From Serratia marcescens (GTDB lineage Bacteria; Pseudomonadota; Gammaproteobacteria; Enterobacterales; Enterobacteriaceae): 64,000 nt of DNA. The notes beneath the pieces were generated by a model. That model had not been told where the DNA came from. It saw only the letters and a program-made list of their open reading frames with translations, and made no database searches. A program made the position numbers and the translations under genes. The stretch covers positions 1 to 64,000 of the forward strand of contig NZ_MJAO01000011.1 of NCBI RefSeq assembly GCF_001902635.1, read 5' to 3'. Below are positions 45,699 to 55,103 of the stretch, one piece after another; positions within the stretch are counted from its first letter, which is position 1, and each line of letters starts with the position of its first letter.

Positions 45699-46613
45699 AT
45701 GGACAGTCAGTCTGAAAAAACTCTCGTTGTTACCCCTGCACATCCCGCCGCCGGGCATTCGGCTCAGGGCTGGATGAACGGCTTCCTCGGCATGATTATC
45801 TTCAGCGGCTCGCTGCCCGCCACCCGGGTGGCGGTGCTGGAACTTGATCCGTTGTTTCTGACGGCGATCAGGGCGGCGATCGCCGCCTTGCTGGCGCTGT
45901 GCGCGCTGTTGGTCACCCGCCAGGCGCGGCCAACGCGGGCCGATTGGCTGCCGTTGCTGTTTGTGGCGCTTGGTGTGGTCATCGGTTTTCCGCTGCTGAC
46001 GGCGCTGGCGTTGCAGCACACCACGTCGGCACATTCGCTGGTGTATATCGGTCTGCTGCCGCTGGCGACCGCCGGTTTCGGCGTATTGCGTGGCGGGGAA
46101 CGGCCCAAGCCCGCCTTTTGGGCCTTTTCGGGCGTCGGTGCCGCGCTGGTGGGCGCGTTCGCGCTGAGCCAGGGGAGCGGCGGTGCCTGGCAAGGGGATG
46201 CGCTGATGGTCGGGGCGGTGTTGCTGTGCGGCCTGGGGTATGCCGAAGGGGCGGTGCTGTCACGCCGGCTCGGCGGCTGGCAGGTGATCTCCTGGGCGTT
46301 GGTGGTGGCGTTGCCGCTGACGCTGGCGGCCGCGTGGCTGGCGGCGCCGGCCGGTTGGCCCGTCGTCAGCGGTGCCGCCTGGCTGTCGCTGGTCTACGTC
46401 TCGGTGTTCAGCATGTGGATCGGGTTTATCTTCTGGTATCGCGGCCTGGCACAGGGCGGCATCGCCGCCGTCGGGCAGCTGCAGCTGCTGCAGCCGTTCT
46501 TCGGCCTGGCGTTGGCGGGCTGGCTGCTGCAGGAGACCGTCCAGCCGATGATGATCGCCGTGATGGCCGGCGTGGTGGTTTGCGTATTCGGCGCCAAACG
46601 CTTTTCCCGCTAG
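45699..46613 (+). CDS. EamA/DMT-family transporter
   Basis: 304 residues from ATG 45699, with GCGGAG upstream. Ten membrane helices in two EamA repeats (LGMIIFSGSLPATRVAVLELDPLFLTAIRAAIAALLAL in the first, YVSVFSMWIGFIFWYRGLAQGGIA in the second). Likely exporter of a metabolite or amino acid. Its 3' end overlaps the convergent MocR gene by 4 bases. Confidence 0.9.
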   Translation: MDSQSEKTLVVTPAHPAAGHSAQGWMNGFLGMIIFSGSLPATRVAVLELDPLFLTAIRAAIAALLALCALLVTRQARPTRADWLPLLFVALGVVIGFPLLTALALQHTTSAHSLVYIGLLPLATAGFGVLRGGERPKPAFWAFSGVGAALVGAFALSQGSGGAWQGDALMVGAVLLCGLGYAEGAVLSRRLGGWQVISWALVVALPLTLAAAWLAAPAGWPVVSGAAWLSLVYVSVFSMWIGFIFWYRGLAQGGIAAVGQLQLLQPFFGLALAGWLLQETVQPMMIAVMAGVVVCVFGAKRFSR

Positions 46614-48103
46614 ACACCGTTGAGGGCGCAGGCTCGGATCACTTCGCCGAGCCGTTCCACCGCCTGCTGCACCTGGCGGTCGGCGTAACCGCCCAACCCC
46701 AGCACCAGGCCTGGCTCACCGTGGCCGGGCGCATACATCGGCGACACCGCCCGCAGCGCCAATCCGGCTTCGTTGGCGCACTGGGCGACCCGCACGTCGT
46801 CGAGATCTTTCCTCAACCACAGCACCATGTGCATGCCCTGATCGCAGGGCTGCACCACCGCCAGCTCAGCGGGGATATGCGCGCTGATCGCCTCGAGCAG
46901 TACCCGACGCTTCTCCGCGTAAACGCCGCGCATTTTGCGAATATGCCGGTCGAGATACCCTTCGGCGATAAAGGCGGCCAGCACGTGTTGATCCGCGCTG
47001 GGCGGATGGCGATCCATCAGGATCCTGGCACCGCAGAAAGCGTCGACCAACGGCGGTGGCACGATGGCGTAACCCAGCCGCAGCGAAGGGAACAGCACCT
47101 TGCTGAAGGTGCCGAGGTAGAGCGTCCGGTCGGGCGCCAACCCCTGCAGCGAAGGGAACGGGTGGCCGGCGTAGCGCATCTCGCTGTCGTAATCGTCTTC
47201 CACGATCCAGGCCTGCCGCTCTCTGGCCCAGGCCAGCAGGGCGCTTCTTTTCGCCATGCTCATCGGCATGCCCAGCGGGTATTGGTGCGATGGCGTGACA
47301 AAGGCGGCGCGGGCGTCGGCGGCCAGGCGCACGCCGGCGGCGACGTCGATGCCGTCGTCGGCGACGGGCACTCTGACCATGTGCCGATCGCGGAACAGGC
47401 TGTCGAAAATGGCGGTAATGCCGGCGTAGGCGGGGTCTTCCACCCAGGCGCTGTCGCCGGCGTCCAACAGGATCTGCGCGGCCAAATAGAGCCCCTGTTG
47501 CGTGCCGGAGGTGATGAGGATTTGCTGCGGCGTGCAGTTCACGGAGCGGGAGCGGCGCACATAGTCGCAGATGGCTTCGCGCAGCGGCAGTGCCCCCAAC
47601 GGATCGCCATAGCCCGAAGGGGCGCCGGGGCCGCGCGCCCGGATGCGGTTGCCGAGCCGCCGCCAGACATCGTCGGGCGCGGTATCGCCGATCGGCACCG
47701 ATACGGTGAACGGCACCGGCGGCAATGCCCGCGCCTGGGCGGCAAAACGCGCCAAATGCTGCGCCTGCGATGAAAGCGGAATCGCCTTCGGCGGGTCAGC
47801 CTGCACGGCGGCGCGCGGGGTGCGGCGCGGCGCCTGATAGTGGGCGACCCGGGTGCCGGAGCCGGGCTGGGGTTCGAGGAAGCCTTCCGCCGTCAACTGG
47901 GCAAACGCCTCCAATACCGTGCCGCGCGCCAGATTCAGCGCCGTCGACAGCCGACGCGTCGAGGGCAGCAGATCGCCCGCTTTCAGATCGCCCCGGTGGA
48001 TGGCCTGGCGCAGGGCCTGCGCCAGCTGGTGGCTAAGCTGCCCCGCCTGGCGGTCAAGCTCGCCGATGGCGGGGACGTCAACGACTTTGGCTGTTCTGGG
48101 CAT
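46610..48103 (-). CDS. MocR/PdxR-type regulator (second copy of this architecture)
   Basis: 497 residues. Winged helix at 20-90 (LSHQLAQALRQAIHRGDLKAGDLLPSTRRLSTALNLARGTVLEAF), a basic linker, then the aminotransferase fold with YGDPLGALPLREAICDYVRRSR, ITSGTQQGLYLAAQ, VEDPAYAG, SHQYPLGMPM, IVEDDYDSEMRY and the PLP Lys in LGTFSKVLFPSLRLGY. Convergent with the EamA exporter. It may control it, as MocR genes often sit beside exporters. Confidence 0.92.
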   Translation of the reverse strand: MPRTAKVVDVPAIGELDRQAGQLSHQLAQALRQAIHRGDLKAGDLLPSTRRLSTALNLARGTVLEAFAQLTAEGFLEPQPGSGTRVAHYQAPRRTPRAAVQADPPKAIPLSSQAQHLARFAAQARALPPVPFTVSVPIGDTAPDDVWRRLGNRIRARGPGAPSGYGDPLGALPLREAICDYVRRSRSVNCTPQQILITSGTQQGLYLAAQILLDAGDSAWVEDPAYAGITAIFDSLFRDRHMVRVPVADDGIDVAAGVRLAADARAAFVTPSHQYPLGMPMSMAKRSALLAWARERQAWIVEDDYDSEMRYAGHPFPSLQGLAPDRTLYLGTFSKVLFPSLRLGYAIVPPPLVDAFCGARILMDRHPPSADQHVLAAFIAEGYLDRHIRKMRGVYAEKRRVLLEAISAHIPAELAVVQPCDQGMHMVLWLRKDLDDVRVAQCANEAGLALRAVSPMYAPGHGEPGLVLGLGGYADRQVQQAVERLGEVIRACALNGV

Positions 48104-48184
48104 GTGGATTCCGGCTCGCTTTACAGTGCGAAAATGAGCATTCAGAGTAAACCACTCTTGCAGCGCTCGCGAGTCCGTTGTCGG

Positions 48185-48808
48185 TCAGCTTAGCCCACGC
48201 TGATTCAGCAGCACCTTATTCAGCTCGCTGTTTTTGCGCACGTTGAGCTTGCGCATCGCCGAACGCTTATGGGCGCTGATGGTTTTCTGGCTGCGCTGCA
48301 GCAGGCCGGCGATGCTGCAGGCGGACATGCCGCTGCTCATCAATCCCAGCACCTTTTTTTCGCAGGTGCTGAGCGCGGCGATGCGGCAAGCCTGGCATTT
48401 CCACATGCCGGCGGCGTGCAGCGCCATCCACGGATGCTGGGTGAATTTCTCCAACGCCATTTGCAGCTTGAGGCGGATGGCGTAGGCCGAGTCGCGCCGA
48501 TGGATGCTGAACAGCGGCGGCAGATTTTTCTCCTGTTGCCGGGTCGTGTCGTCGAGGATCAGCAGGGTCAGCTGCCGCTGGCGCGGGGTGCCGTAGGGGC
48601 TCTGGTAGCAACAGGCGCAGCCCCAGCGCTCTTCCGGCGTGCGGAACACGATTTCGATGTTATCCAGCGCCTGTAGCGCCAACGGCGCGAACTGCGGGTA
48701 CAGGCGCTGGCATTCGTTCAGGGAGTGCAGATAATCCTGCAGCAGCAGACGCAGCCCCTGCTGGTAGAAGTTATCGCTGTCGAACAGCGTGAAGCGAATA
48801 TCTGGCAT
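48185..48808 (-). CDS. LuxR-type regulator at the end of the fimbrial operon
   Basis: 207 residues from ATG 48808 (MPDIRFTLFDSDNFYQQGLRLLL), with AAGGAGT upstream. The N-terminal part resembles a receiver fold without the acidic pocket; the C-terminal LuxR HTH reads ALSTCEKKVLGLMSSGMSACSIAGLLQRSQKTISAHKRSAMRKLNV. Five Cys (FRTPEERWGCACC, KCQAC) are unusual and could sense redox or metal. It is co-directional with, and about 110 bases from, the last fimbrial gene, so it is probably the local regulator. Confidence 0.85.
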   Translation of the reverse strand: MPDIRFTLFDSDNFYQQGLRLLLQDYLHSLNECQRLYPQFAPLALQALDNIEIVFRTPEERWGCACCYQSPYGTPRQRQLTLLILDDTTRQQEKNLPPLFSIHRRDSAYAIRLKLQMALEKFTQHPWMALHAAGMWKCQACRIAALSTCEKKVLGLMSSGMSACSIAGLLQRSQKTISAHKRSAMRKLNVRKNSELNKVLLNQRGLS

Positions 48809-48917
48809 GGGTGACTCCTTAAAAGGCCGCTGCACCGCGCCGGAGCGAACGGTGACGGCCCATTGCCGGCGATCGCGCGCCGGTCGTTTTCCTGATTTCC
48901 CTGGGACGGTGCGGGGC

Positions 48918-49457
48918 TTATTGGTACGCCAGCACAAAATTGGCGACGGACGTGAATTCGCCTTCGGTAATGCTTTGGTTTTGAATCGCGCTCGGCCGCC
49001 CCTGCACGTAGGCGGTGAAGTTCAGGCTGTTGGGGCCGTTCTGCAACGCCACGGCGCTGGTGGCCTTATTCAGATCGATGTCCGCTCCCTGATGATCGAA
49101 CAGGGCGATGGCGGCACCGTTCGCGCCGTTGTTGATCGCCAGCTTGCCCGGCAGTTCTCCGTCCTCGGTGCCACTGAAGGTCACGCTGACGGATTTGAAC
49201 ACCGTAGTCTTGCAGTCGGTCAGCTTGATGCTGAACGGCACCGGCGTGGTGTGGCCGTAGCGGTACAGGGTTTTGACGATCACCGTGCCCATCTCCACCA
49301 GCTGATCGGCGGACTGCGGTTCGATATTGCACGGGCGACTCACCACCGTGCCGTGGAACTGTACCGGCGCGCCGATAAGCTCGGTGTTCGCCGTCGCCGG
49401 TATGGCGGTAAACCACCAGGGCACGCAGCTCAGCAGCGCTAAAGCGCGTAGACGCAT
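48918..49457 (-). CDS. Fimbrial minor pilin
   Basis: 179 residues, strong GGAGGAACG site. Signal peptide to about residue 22 (ATA-NTEL), then GAPVQFHGTVVSRPCNIEPQSADQLVEMG, the typical pilin start with first Cys, second Cys in KLTDCKTTVFK, and the C-terminal beta-zipper strand SVANFVLAYQ. Chaperone-usher minor subunit, most 3' of the structural genes. Confidence 0.9.
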   Translation of the reverse strand: MRLRALALLSCVPWWFTAIPATANTELIGAPVQFHGTVVSRPCNIEPQSADQLVEMGTVIVKTLYRYGHTTPVPFSIKLTDCKTTVFKSVSVTFSGTEDGELPGKLAINNGANGAAIALFDHQGADIDLNKATSAVALQNGPNSLNFTAYVQGRPSAIQNQSITEGEFTSVANFVLAYQ

Positions 49458-49474
49458 TTTCGTTCCTCCCTCGG

Positions 49475-50479
49475 TTACTGGAATGCCGCCACGATGGTGG
49501 CCGATGCGTTGAATTCCCCTTCGCCGATCTCTGCGCCGCCGTTGGCGAACGGTGCCGCCACCAGGTTCCAGGAGCCGCCGTTGCCGATATTCGGCACCGG
49601 GTAAAACTCATTCGGGATAACCAGCTGGCCGTTGTGCGTCAGCCGGATGCCGAGATCGTTCTTGTCGGTTTTGAACACCTCGTTGCTGAAGGCGGCCGCC
49701 GTGCCCGACACCGCCAGCTTGATGTTCAGCGTACCGTCCTCGAAGCTGCCGCCCTCGCACTGGAAGCGCACCGGAATGCTTTGCGGGTAGTTCGAGCCGT
49801 TGAGATCGCTGCCGCCGATCTCGCCGAACTCCACGTTGATCAACTGGCCTTCGTTCACCACGCATTTATCCGGCACGTAGAGGATCGCGGACTGGATGAA
49901 CACCTGCGCCATCGGGTTGGGGCCGAAGCCACCGTCGGTCGAGCCGAGGCGGCCGAACATCTCGATGATCTGCCGATCGTTAATCTCGACGCCGTTAATG
50001 ATCTTTTTACGCACCCGGAAGGTGATCTTGCCTTTGGAGCCGCTTTCATAGTTGTTGACCTGCACATAGGGCGGCGTACAGCTGTGATTGGGATAGTCGT
50101 TGGATTCGTTGTAAAAAGGCACGGTGACATAGGCCTTCTTATTGCCTGCAATCCACACCTCGGCCTTTAAATCCAGGAAGTCGTTCAACTGCAAGAAGCC
50201 GTTGCCATAACTGGACGGGGGGAGCGCCGAGTCCGATTTGTAAAAGTGCGGGCTTCTGGGGATCGGCGTATCGCAGTAAGCCTTGCCGGTATAGGTACCG
50301 CCTAATGAATAGGGAAACACTTTGGTGAATCCCACTTGGTTAGTGATGTTGCTTTGATTCAGATCGATATAGAACGGTTTTGCCCCGCCGTCCGGCGTGA
50401 CGTAGCCGTTGGCCCAGGCGGCGGGAGCCGCCAGCGCGATCGCCAGCGGCAAGCAAAGTTTGGTCAGTTGCGTTTTCAT
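49475..50479 (-). CDS. Fimbrial tip adhesin
   Basis: 334 residues from ATG 50479 (signal peptide to WAN at about 24). It is twice the length of a pilin: an N-terminal lectin-like domain (about 25-200, with Cys in KAYCDTPI and NHSCTPPY), then a pilin domain starting at ILYVPDKCVVNEGQLINVEFGEIG, second Cys in RFQCEGGSF, and ending ASATIVAAFQ. This two-domain layout is that of FimH/PapG/MrkD-type adhesins, which bind host glycans. The receptor is unknown. Confidence 0.88.
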   Translation of the reverse strand: MKTQLTKLCLPLAIALAAPAAWANGYVTPDGGAKPFYIDLNQSNITNQVGFTKVFPYSLGGTYTGKAYCDTPIPRSPHFYKSDSALPPSSYGNGFLQLNDFLDLKAEVWIAGNKKAYVTVPFYNESNDYPNHSCTPPYVQVNNYESGSKGKITFRVRKKIINGVEINDRQIIEMFGRLGSTDGGFGPNPMAQVFIQSAILYVPDKCVVNEGQLINVEFGEIGGSDLNGSNYPQSIPVRFQCEGGSFEDGTLNIKLAVSGTAAAFSNEVFKTDKNDLGIRLTHNGQLVIPNEFYPVPNIGNGGSWNLVAAPFANGGAEIGEGEFNASATIVAAFQ

Positions 50480-50493
50480 CGCGTTCTCGAGCC

Positions 50494-51105
50494 TCACAGG
50501 TAAATCACCTGAATGTGCGCCACGGCGGCGAACCCGGCGGCCATCACCGCCCGTTGGGTGGATTCCACGCTGGCGCTGAACCACAGGGTGTTGCTGCCGG
50601 GTTGCAGAATGTAGGGGCGGCTGCGCTGATTCAGCTCCAGCGCCTGGCCCTGCTGGTCTTGCAGCCGCAGGCCGATGCCCTGCACGCCGCCGTTCAGCTT
50701 CAGCAGCGACGGGTTGTCGACGTCGCTTTCGCCGAGAAACACCAGCGTCGCGGCCTGCTCTCCCTGCAGATAGAAGCGGCTGGCGTCGCCGTTGCGCGGG
50801 CCGGCCGGGTTATCTGCCAACGCGCGCGCGCCCAGCAGGCAGTTGCGGAACGAGAGGCGAAAACGCACCGGCGCGCTGCGATCGCCGGCGTTGCGGAAGT
50901 CGCGTGCGCTGACGTCGCCCAGATCGACGGACTGATCCCGGCTGTCCGGCGTCAGGCTGCAGGGGGAGCTGAGCAGGCCGCCGTGAAAGCTGACGGTGCC
51001 GGTGGTGCCTTCGATCACGCCCAGCGGCGTTGCCGCCAGCGCGCTGCCGCCGCACAGCAGTGCGCCGAGCAGCAGCGGGCGCAGTCGATCGGTGAATTCA
51101 GCCAT
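50494..51105 (-). CDS. Fimbrial minor pilin (adaptor)
   Basis: 203 residues from ATG 51105, with AAGGAGG. Signal peptide ending ALAA, then GTVSFHGGLLSSPCSLTPDSRDQSVDLGD, second Cys in LSFRNCLLG, and the C-terminal AVAHIQVIYL. It lies between chaperone and adhesin and probably joins the adhesin to the shaft. Confidence 0.88.
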   Translation of the reverse strand: MAEFTDRLRPLLLGALLCGGSALAATPLGVIEGTTGTVSFHGGLLSSPCSLTPDSRDQSVDLGDVSARDFRNAGDRSAPVRFRLSFRNCLLGARALADNPAGPRNGDASRFYLQGEQAATLVFLGESDVDNPSLLKLNGGVQGIGLRLQDQQGQALELNQRSRPYILQPGSNTLWFSASVESTQRAVMAAGFAAVAHIQVIYL

Positions 51106-51116
51106 GCTGGACCTCC

Positions 51117-51863
51117 TTATTTTTTCTCGGGCACGGCGGTGCAAACGTTGCCGTTGCAGGCGAAGCGCAGTTCGGGGTGGCCGCCGTAGTCGTTGATGTA
51201 GGTGATGACGAAGCTGTTCATGCCGGTGTCGTGCAGCTTGAGGTTTTCGCTGGATTTCGGCTTCAGCATCAGCGGCTGAAAACCGCCGATCGCGCCGCCT
51301 CCCTGTTTTTGCGTCTGCCGCGTCATGCCGGTCAGGGTGATGTAAAACGGCGTCGGGTTGTCGACGGTGACGGCGCCGCCGCTTTTACGGAACACCAGCT
51401 TTTCCTGCCACACCTGGCCCTTGGGCGCGACGATGGCCTTCGGCCGGTAGAACAGCTTGATCTGGGTTTGCAGCGCCAGCTGCATCACGTTGGTTTTGGT
51501 GCTTTTCGGCGGAATTTCGCGCAGGTTGAAGTAGAACACCGACTCGCGATCCTGCGGCAGGCGATCCGTCTCCGGCGTCTTGGTGATGCGCACTACGCTG
51601 CGTTCGCTCGGCTCCACGCGCTGCAACGGCGGCAGCACCACCAGCGGCGAAGTGATTTTCTGGTGCTGCTCGTTCTCCAGCCAGGACTGCGCCAGGAAAG
51701 GCAGCTCTTTGTTTTCGTTGACGATATTCAGGCTGATCGATTTGGCGTCGCTCACATAGACGGCGCGCGTGCGATCCAGCGATATCGCCGCGTCGGCGGT
51801 GGGCAGTACGGCGCTCAGGGCCAGGCCGGCGGCGGTCAGTAGCGTTATCGGGTGTTTGTTCAT
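51117..51863 (-). CDS. Fimbrial periplasmic chaperone (PapD-like)
   Basis: 248 residues, signal peptide ending ADA. Two Ig-like domains: AISLDRTRAVYVSDAKSISLNIVNENKELPFLAQSWLEN, PLVVLPPLQRVEPSERSVVRI, YFNLREIPPKS (the conserved PPKS turn), IKLFYRPKAI; C-terminal domain with FYITLTGM. It caps pilins by donor-strand complementation and delivers them to the usher. Confidence 0.95.
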   Translation of the reverse strand: MNKHPITLLTAAGLALSAVLPTADAAISLDRTRAVYVSDAKSISLNIVNENKELPFLAQSWLENEQHQKITSPLVVLPPLQRVEPSERSVVRITKTPETDRLPQDRESVFYFNLREIPPKSTKTNVMQLALQTQIKLFYRPKAIVAPKGQVWQEKLVFRKSGGAVTVDNPTPFYITLTGMTRQTQKQGGGAIGGFQPLMLKPKSSENLKLHDTGMNSFVITYINDYGGHPELRFACNGNVCTAVPEKK

Positions 51864-51887
51864 GTCATTATTTCTCAGCGTTACGGA

Positions 51888-54389
51888 TTACAGGGTGGCG
51901 CACGGCAGCAGCAGCTGGTCCAGCGGCTTGGCGGCGCCTGGGATCACGATGCGGCAGCGGCGTTGGCCTTCCCAGGCGACGTCCAGCTTTTCCTCCGGCT
52001 GCACGCCGGTCAGGTAGACCGAGCCGCCGTCGTTGACCACCGCGACCTCGCGGCCTTTCTCGCTCAGCACCGCGGCGCCGAACGGCGGCTCGCTGCCGTC
52101 CGCCAGGCGAATGGTGGCCAGCAGCTTGCTGCCTTTCACCACCTCGAAGTGGCGGTAGCCGATGGCGCCTTCGGTCAGCGTGCCTTGCACCACGGCGCGA
52201 GTGGCCTCGACGTCGTCTGCCAGCTTGTTGACGTCGATGCGGGTGTCGGTGTTGTAGTAGCTGGTAATGTCGGAAATCACCGCCAGCCCGAAACGGTTGC
52301 TGTAGGCGCGGCCGTTGTTGATCGGCACGCCGGCGATGCCGTCGGTGTCGAGCATCATGCGGCTGCCGCCGTTGCTCGAGTTCTGGTGCGCCGCGATACC
52401 GTGCCGGGTGGCGGTGAGGCCGCCGCGGAACGAGCCGCCGATCGACGAGTAGCTGTCCTGCTGGTAAGAGGCGCTGGCGTTCAGCGAGCCAAACGAAGCG
52501 TTATGGGTGTAGTACCCGCGCGCCAGCGATTTGCCGGACTGATTGACGCCGCCGCTGACCTGCCAGGTATTGTCCGGATCGCTGTAGTCGTTGTACGACG
52601 CGGTCTGCGTGACGTCGCCGTTACTGGTTTGCAGCGCGAAGCCGACGCGCCGGCGATCGCCGATCGGCACGGTGAAGTTGAGCATGATGCTGTCGTCGGT
52701 GCGGCCCTGGTAATAGGTGCGGTAAGCCGACAGCGAGGCGGTGATGTTGCTGATATCGCCAACGCTGAACAGCTTGCTGGTCGACAGCCCATATCGATCC
52801 TGAGTTCTGGCGTCCCAATAGGTCTGGTGCGAGTAGGTCAGATAGGCGGTGATCGCCTTGGCGCTGTCTTCCGCCATAAAGGTTTTGCTGGCGGTGATGG
52901 TGTACAGCTCTTTCTGGCGGCCGTTGTAATTCTTGTCGTAATCGCCGTAACGCTCCTGCAGATACTGCGACATGTTCATGAACTTGCGCTGCGAGAAGCG
53001 GTAGCCGGCGAAGTTGATCTGGCTGTTCAGCTTGTCGAAGCGTTTGGCGTAGTTGAGCTTGAACGACATGCCGCTGGCGGTCGGTTCGCCGGGCAGGCGG
53101 GCGATCGACTGGGTGACGTCCAGCGACATGGCGCCGAACACGTTCAGATCGCGGCCGAGGCCGAGCGCCCAGGCGTTATAGTCGCCGCCGAGCAGCGCCC
53201 CGCCATACAGCGACCAGGCGTTGTTCAGCCCCCAGGAGAAGTCGCTGGCGGAAAACAGCGGCCCCTGGGTGCGGTGGTCGTAGGCCGAGGTTTTGCCCAG
53301 CGCCACGTTGTAGCGCACGTAGCCCGGCCGGGTCAGGTACGGAATGGTGGCGGTATCCACCTGGAAGGTCGAGACGGTGCCGTCTTGCTCTTCCACCTTG
53401 ACGTCCAGCTTGCCGCGCACCGAGCGGTTGAGATCCTGAATGGCGAACGGCCCGGCGGGCACGGTGGTTTCGTACAGCGTGCGGCCTTCCTGCGAGACGG
53501 TGATCTTGGCGTTGCTCTTGGCGATGCCGCGCACTTCCGGCGCGTAGCCCTGCAGGTTGGGCGGCAGCATGCGCTCGTCGCTGGCTAGGTTGAGGCCGGT
53601 GAAGCGATAGGCGTCGAACACCCCGGAGTCGAGGTAGATCTCGCCCAGCGTCAGCTTGGCGGCCTGCATCGGCAGCGCGCGATAGGCGTAGATCTGGTTC
53701 CAGTCGAAACCGGTGCTGCGATCGCCGGCCTGCTGATTGTAATTGGCCTGGTAGTCCGCGCGCAGGCGCCAGGCGCCCATATTGGCGCCCAGCGTGCCGT
53801 AGCTGCTCAGGTTCTGGGCGGTGTTGTTGTTGTGGTTCTGCTTGCCTAACTGGCCGCTCAGGTTGTAGTCCAGCAGCAGGCCGGGGATGCCGTCATCCCA
53901 CTGCTCGGGCGGCGTCCAGTCGGGATCGGAGTATTTCATCCATGCCTGCGGGATGGTGATCGCCAGCACGCCGCCGCCGATGCGATCGGAGACGGTCGCG
54001 CCTTTGATGCCGCGAATGTCAGCGCACTGGTTGTCGTGCCACAGGGTGACCTTTTTGGCCGCTTCTTCTTTCAGCGCCATTTTTTCCACCAGGTCAGGCG
54101 GCAGGCACACCTGGCTGCCGCTTTTGTTATCCGGCGACGGGAAATACTGAATGCTGCGCTGGGGCAGCGTTTTCTGGTTGATCTTGATGTCCAGCAAATA
54201 AGCGCCGGGCATGACGTAGTCGGCGTCGGAGAAACGTGAAAGATCCACTTTGCTGCGCTCGCCGATGTCCAGAACGTCGGTATTGAACTCCGTGGCGGAA
54301 AATGCCGGACGCACCCAGAGGAAAGATAGAATGACGAGGAGAGGTAGGTGTTTCCGTGTCAGTAATGACGTCATAGCATAATCACTCAT
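51888..54389 (-). CDS. Outer-membrane fimbrial usher
   Basis: 833 residues from ATG 54389 (ATG 54374 also possible). Signal peptide ending AFSA, N-terminal domain FNTDVLDIGERSKVDLSRFSD, GTYLLDI-like strand, beta-barrel interrupted by the plug region (SRPGYVRYNVALG), and C-terminal domain ending with AAKPLDQLLLPCATL, containing the conserved disulfide Cys. It forms the secretion pore and assembles the fibre. Usual length for the FimD family. Confidence 0.96.
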   Translation of the reverse strand: MSDYAMTSLLTRKHLPLLVILSFLWVRPAFSATEFNTDVLDIGERSKVDLSRFSDADYVMPGAYLLDIKINQKTLPQRSIQYFPSPDNKSGSQVCLPPDLVEKMALKEEAAKKVTLWHDNQCADIRGIKGATVSDRIGGGVLAITIPQAWMKYSDPDWTPPEQWDDGIPGLLLDYNLSGQLGKQNHNNNTAQNLSSYGTLGANMGAWRLRADYQANYNQQAGDRSTGFDWNQIYAYRALPMQAAKLTLGEIYLDSGVFDAYRFTGLNLASDERMLPPNLQGYAPEVRGIAKSNAKITVSQEGRTLYETTVPAGPFAIQDLNRSVRGKLDVKVEEQDGTVSTFQVDTATIPYLTRPGYVRYNVALGKTSAYDHRTQGPLFSASDFSWGLNNAWSLYGGALLGGDYNAWALGLGRDLNVFGAMSLDVTQSIARLPGEPTASGMSFKLNYAKRFDKLNSQINFAGYRFSQRKFMNMSQYLQERYGDYDKNYNGRQKELYTITASKTFMAEDSAKAITAYLTYSHQTYWDARTQDRYGLSTSKLFSVGDISNITASLSAYRTYYQGRTDDSIMLNFTVPIGDRRRVGFALQTSNGDVTQTASYNDYSDPDNTWQVSGGVNQSGKSLARGYYTHNASFGSLNASASYQQDSYSSIGGSFRGGLTATRHGIAAHQNSSNGGSRMMLDTDGIAGVPINNGRAYSNRFGLAVISDITSYYNTDTRIDVNKLADDVEATRAVVQGTLTEGAIGYRHFEVVKGSKLLATIRLADGSEPPFGAAVLSEKGREVAVVNDGGSVYLTGVQPEEKLDVAWEGQRRCRIVIPGAAKPLDQLLLPCATL

Positions 54390-54460
54390 GGCAAGTCCGC
54401 GCCCAATAGCAGGTCATCCGTACGACCTGAATACGTAATGCTGTGCAGCGCCCGCCGGCG

Positions 54461-55012
54461 CTAGAGATAAGACAGGGTGAATTTGGCCAGAGAGCTGAAG
54501 CCGCCCGCCCGCGCCTTGTCGGGATGCAGGCGCAACTGCGCGCCGAAGCGCAGCGTGTTGTCGCCGGCGACAATCTGGTAATCCGCCGTCGTGCTGCCGA
54601 GCGGGATCGGGGTACCGGCATCGGTCAACAGCTCGATAGCCACCCCCTTCGCCTCGCCGTAAACGCCCAGCAGAGAAGGATCCCGGCTGTCGGCGGTGCC
54701 GTCGAACGTGACGTTGGCCGCGCGATAGATGAAGTCAGGCTTCACCTGGCTGGCCAGCTCGCAGTTCACCAGTTTGATCGTGAAATGGCGGCGGCTGCCG
54801 ATCAGCACCGACTGCCCGTCCTGCGAGGCGTCGCTCATGGAGATCAGCCCGAAATCGACGGTTTGATCCAGGCTGTCGCTGGCGATGCCGCACGGCGTTT
54901 CGACGATGGTGCCGCCCAGGCTGACTTTGCCGTGGCCCTGATTTTTCGCTGCCGCCGCCGCGTTGCCAACGCTGAGCGCGATGAGCAGCAGGCCGCAAAG
55001 GCGGATAGTCAT
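54461..55012 (-). CDS. Fimbrial pilin, second subunit
   Basis: 183 residues from ATG 55012, with GGGAG upstream. Signal peptide ending NAAAAA, then NQGHGKVSLGGTIVETPCGIASDSLDQTVDFG, second Cys in KLVNCELASQ and FSSLAKFTLSYL at the C-terminus. It directly follows the major pilin, with which it shares the NQGxGKV start, and precedes the usher. Probably a terminator or anchor subunit. Confidence 0.9.
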   Translation of the reverse strand: MTIRLCGLLLIALSVGNAAAAAKNQGHGKVSLGGTIVETPCGIASDSLDQTVDFGLISMSDASQDGQSVLIGSRRHFTIKLVNCELASQVKPDFIYRAANVTFDGTADSRDPSLLGVYGEAKGVAIELLTDAGTPIPLGSTTADYQIVAGDNTLRFGAQLRLHPDKARAGGFSSLAKFTLSYL

Positions 55013-55103
55013 ACTGGCGTCTCCCTGTCTTTCCCTGTTCCCTTGCCGGTATCGTCGGCATGCAATAAAGCGGGGGATGTCCTGAGACATCCCCTGTGGG
55101 GTA

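Noticed and set aside
54382-54621. 79-codon minus-strand frame between the second pilin and the usher
   Set aside because: Arg/Cys-rich translation typical of a shifted frame of the pilin gene.
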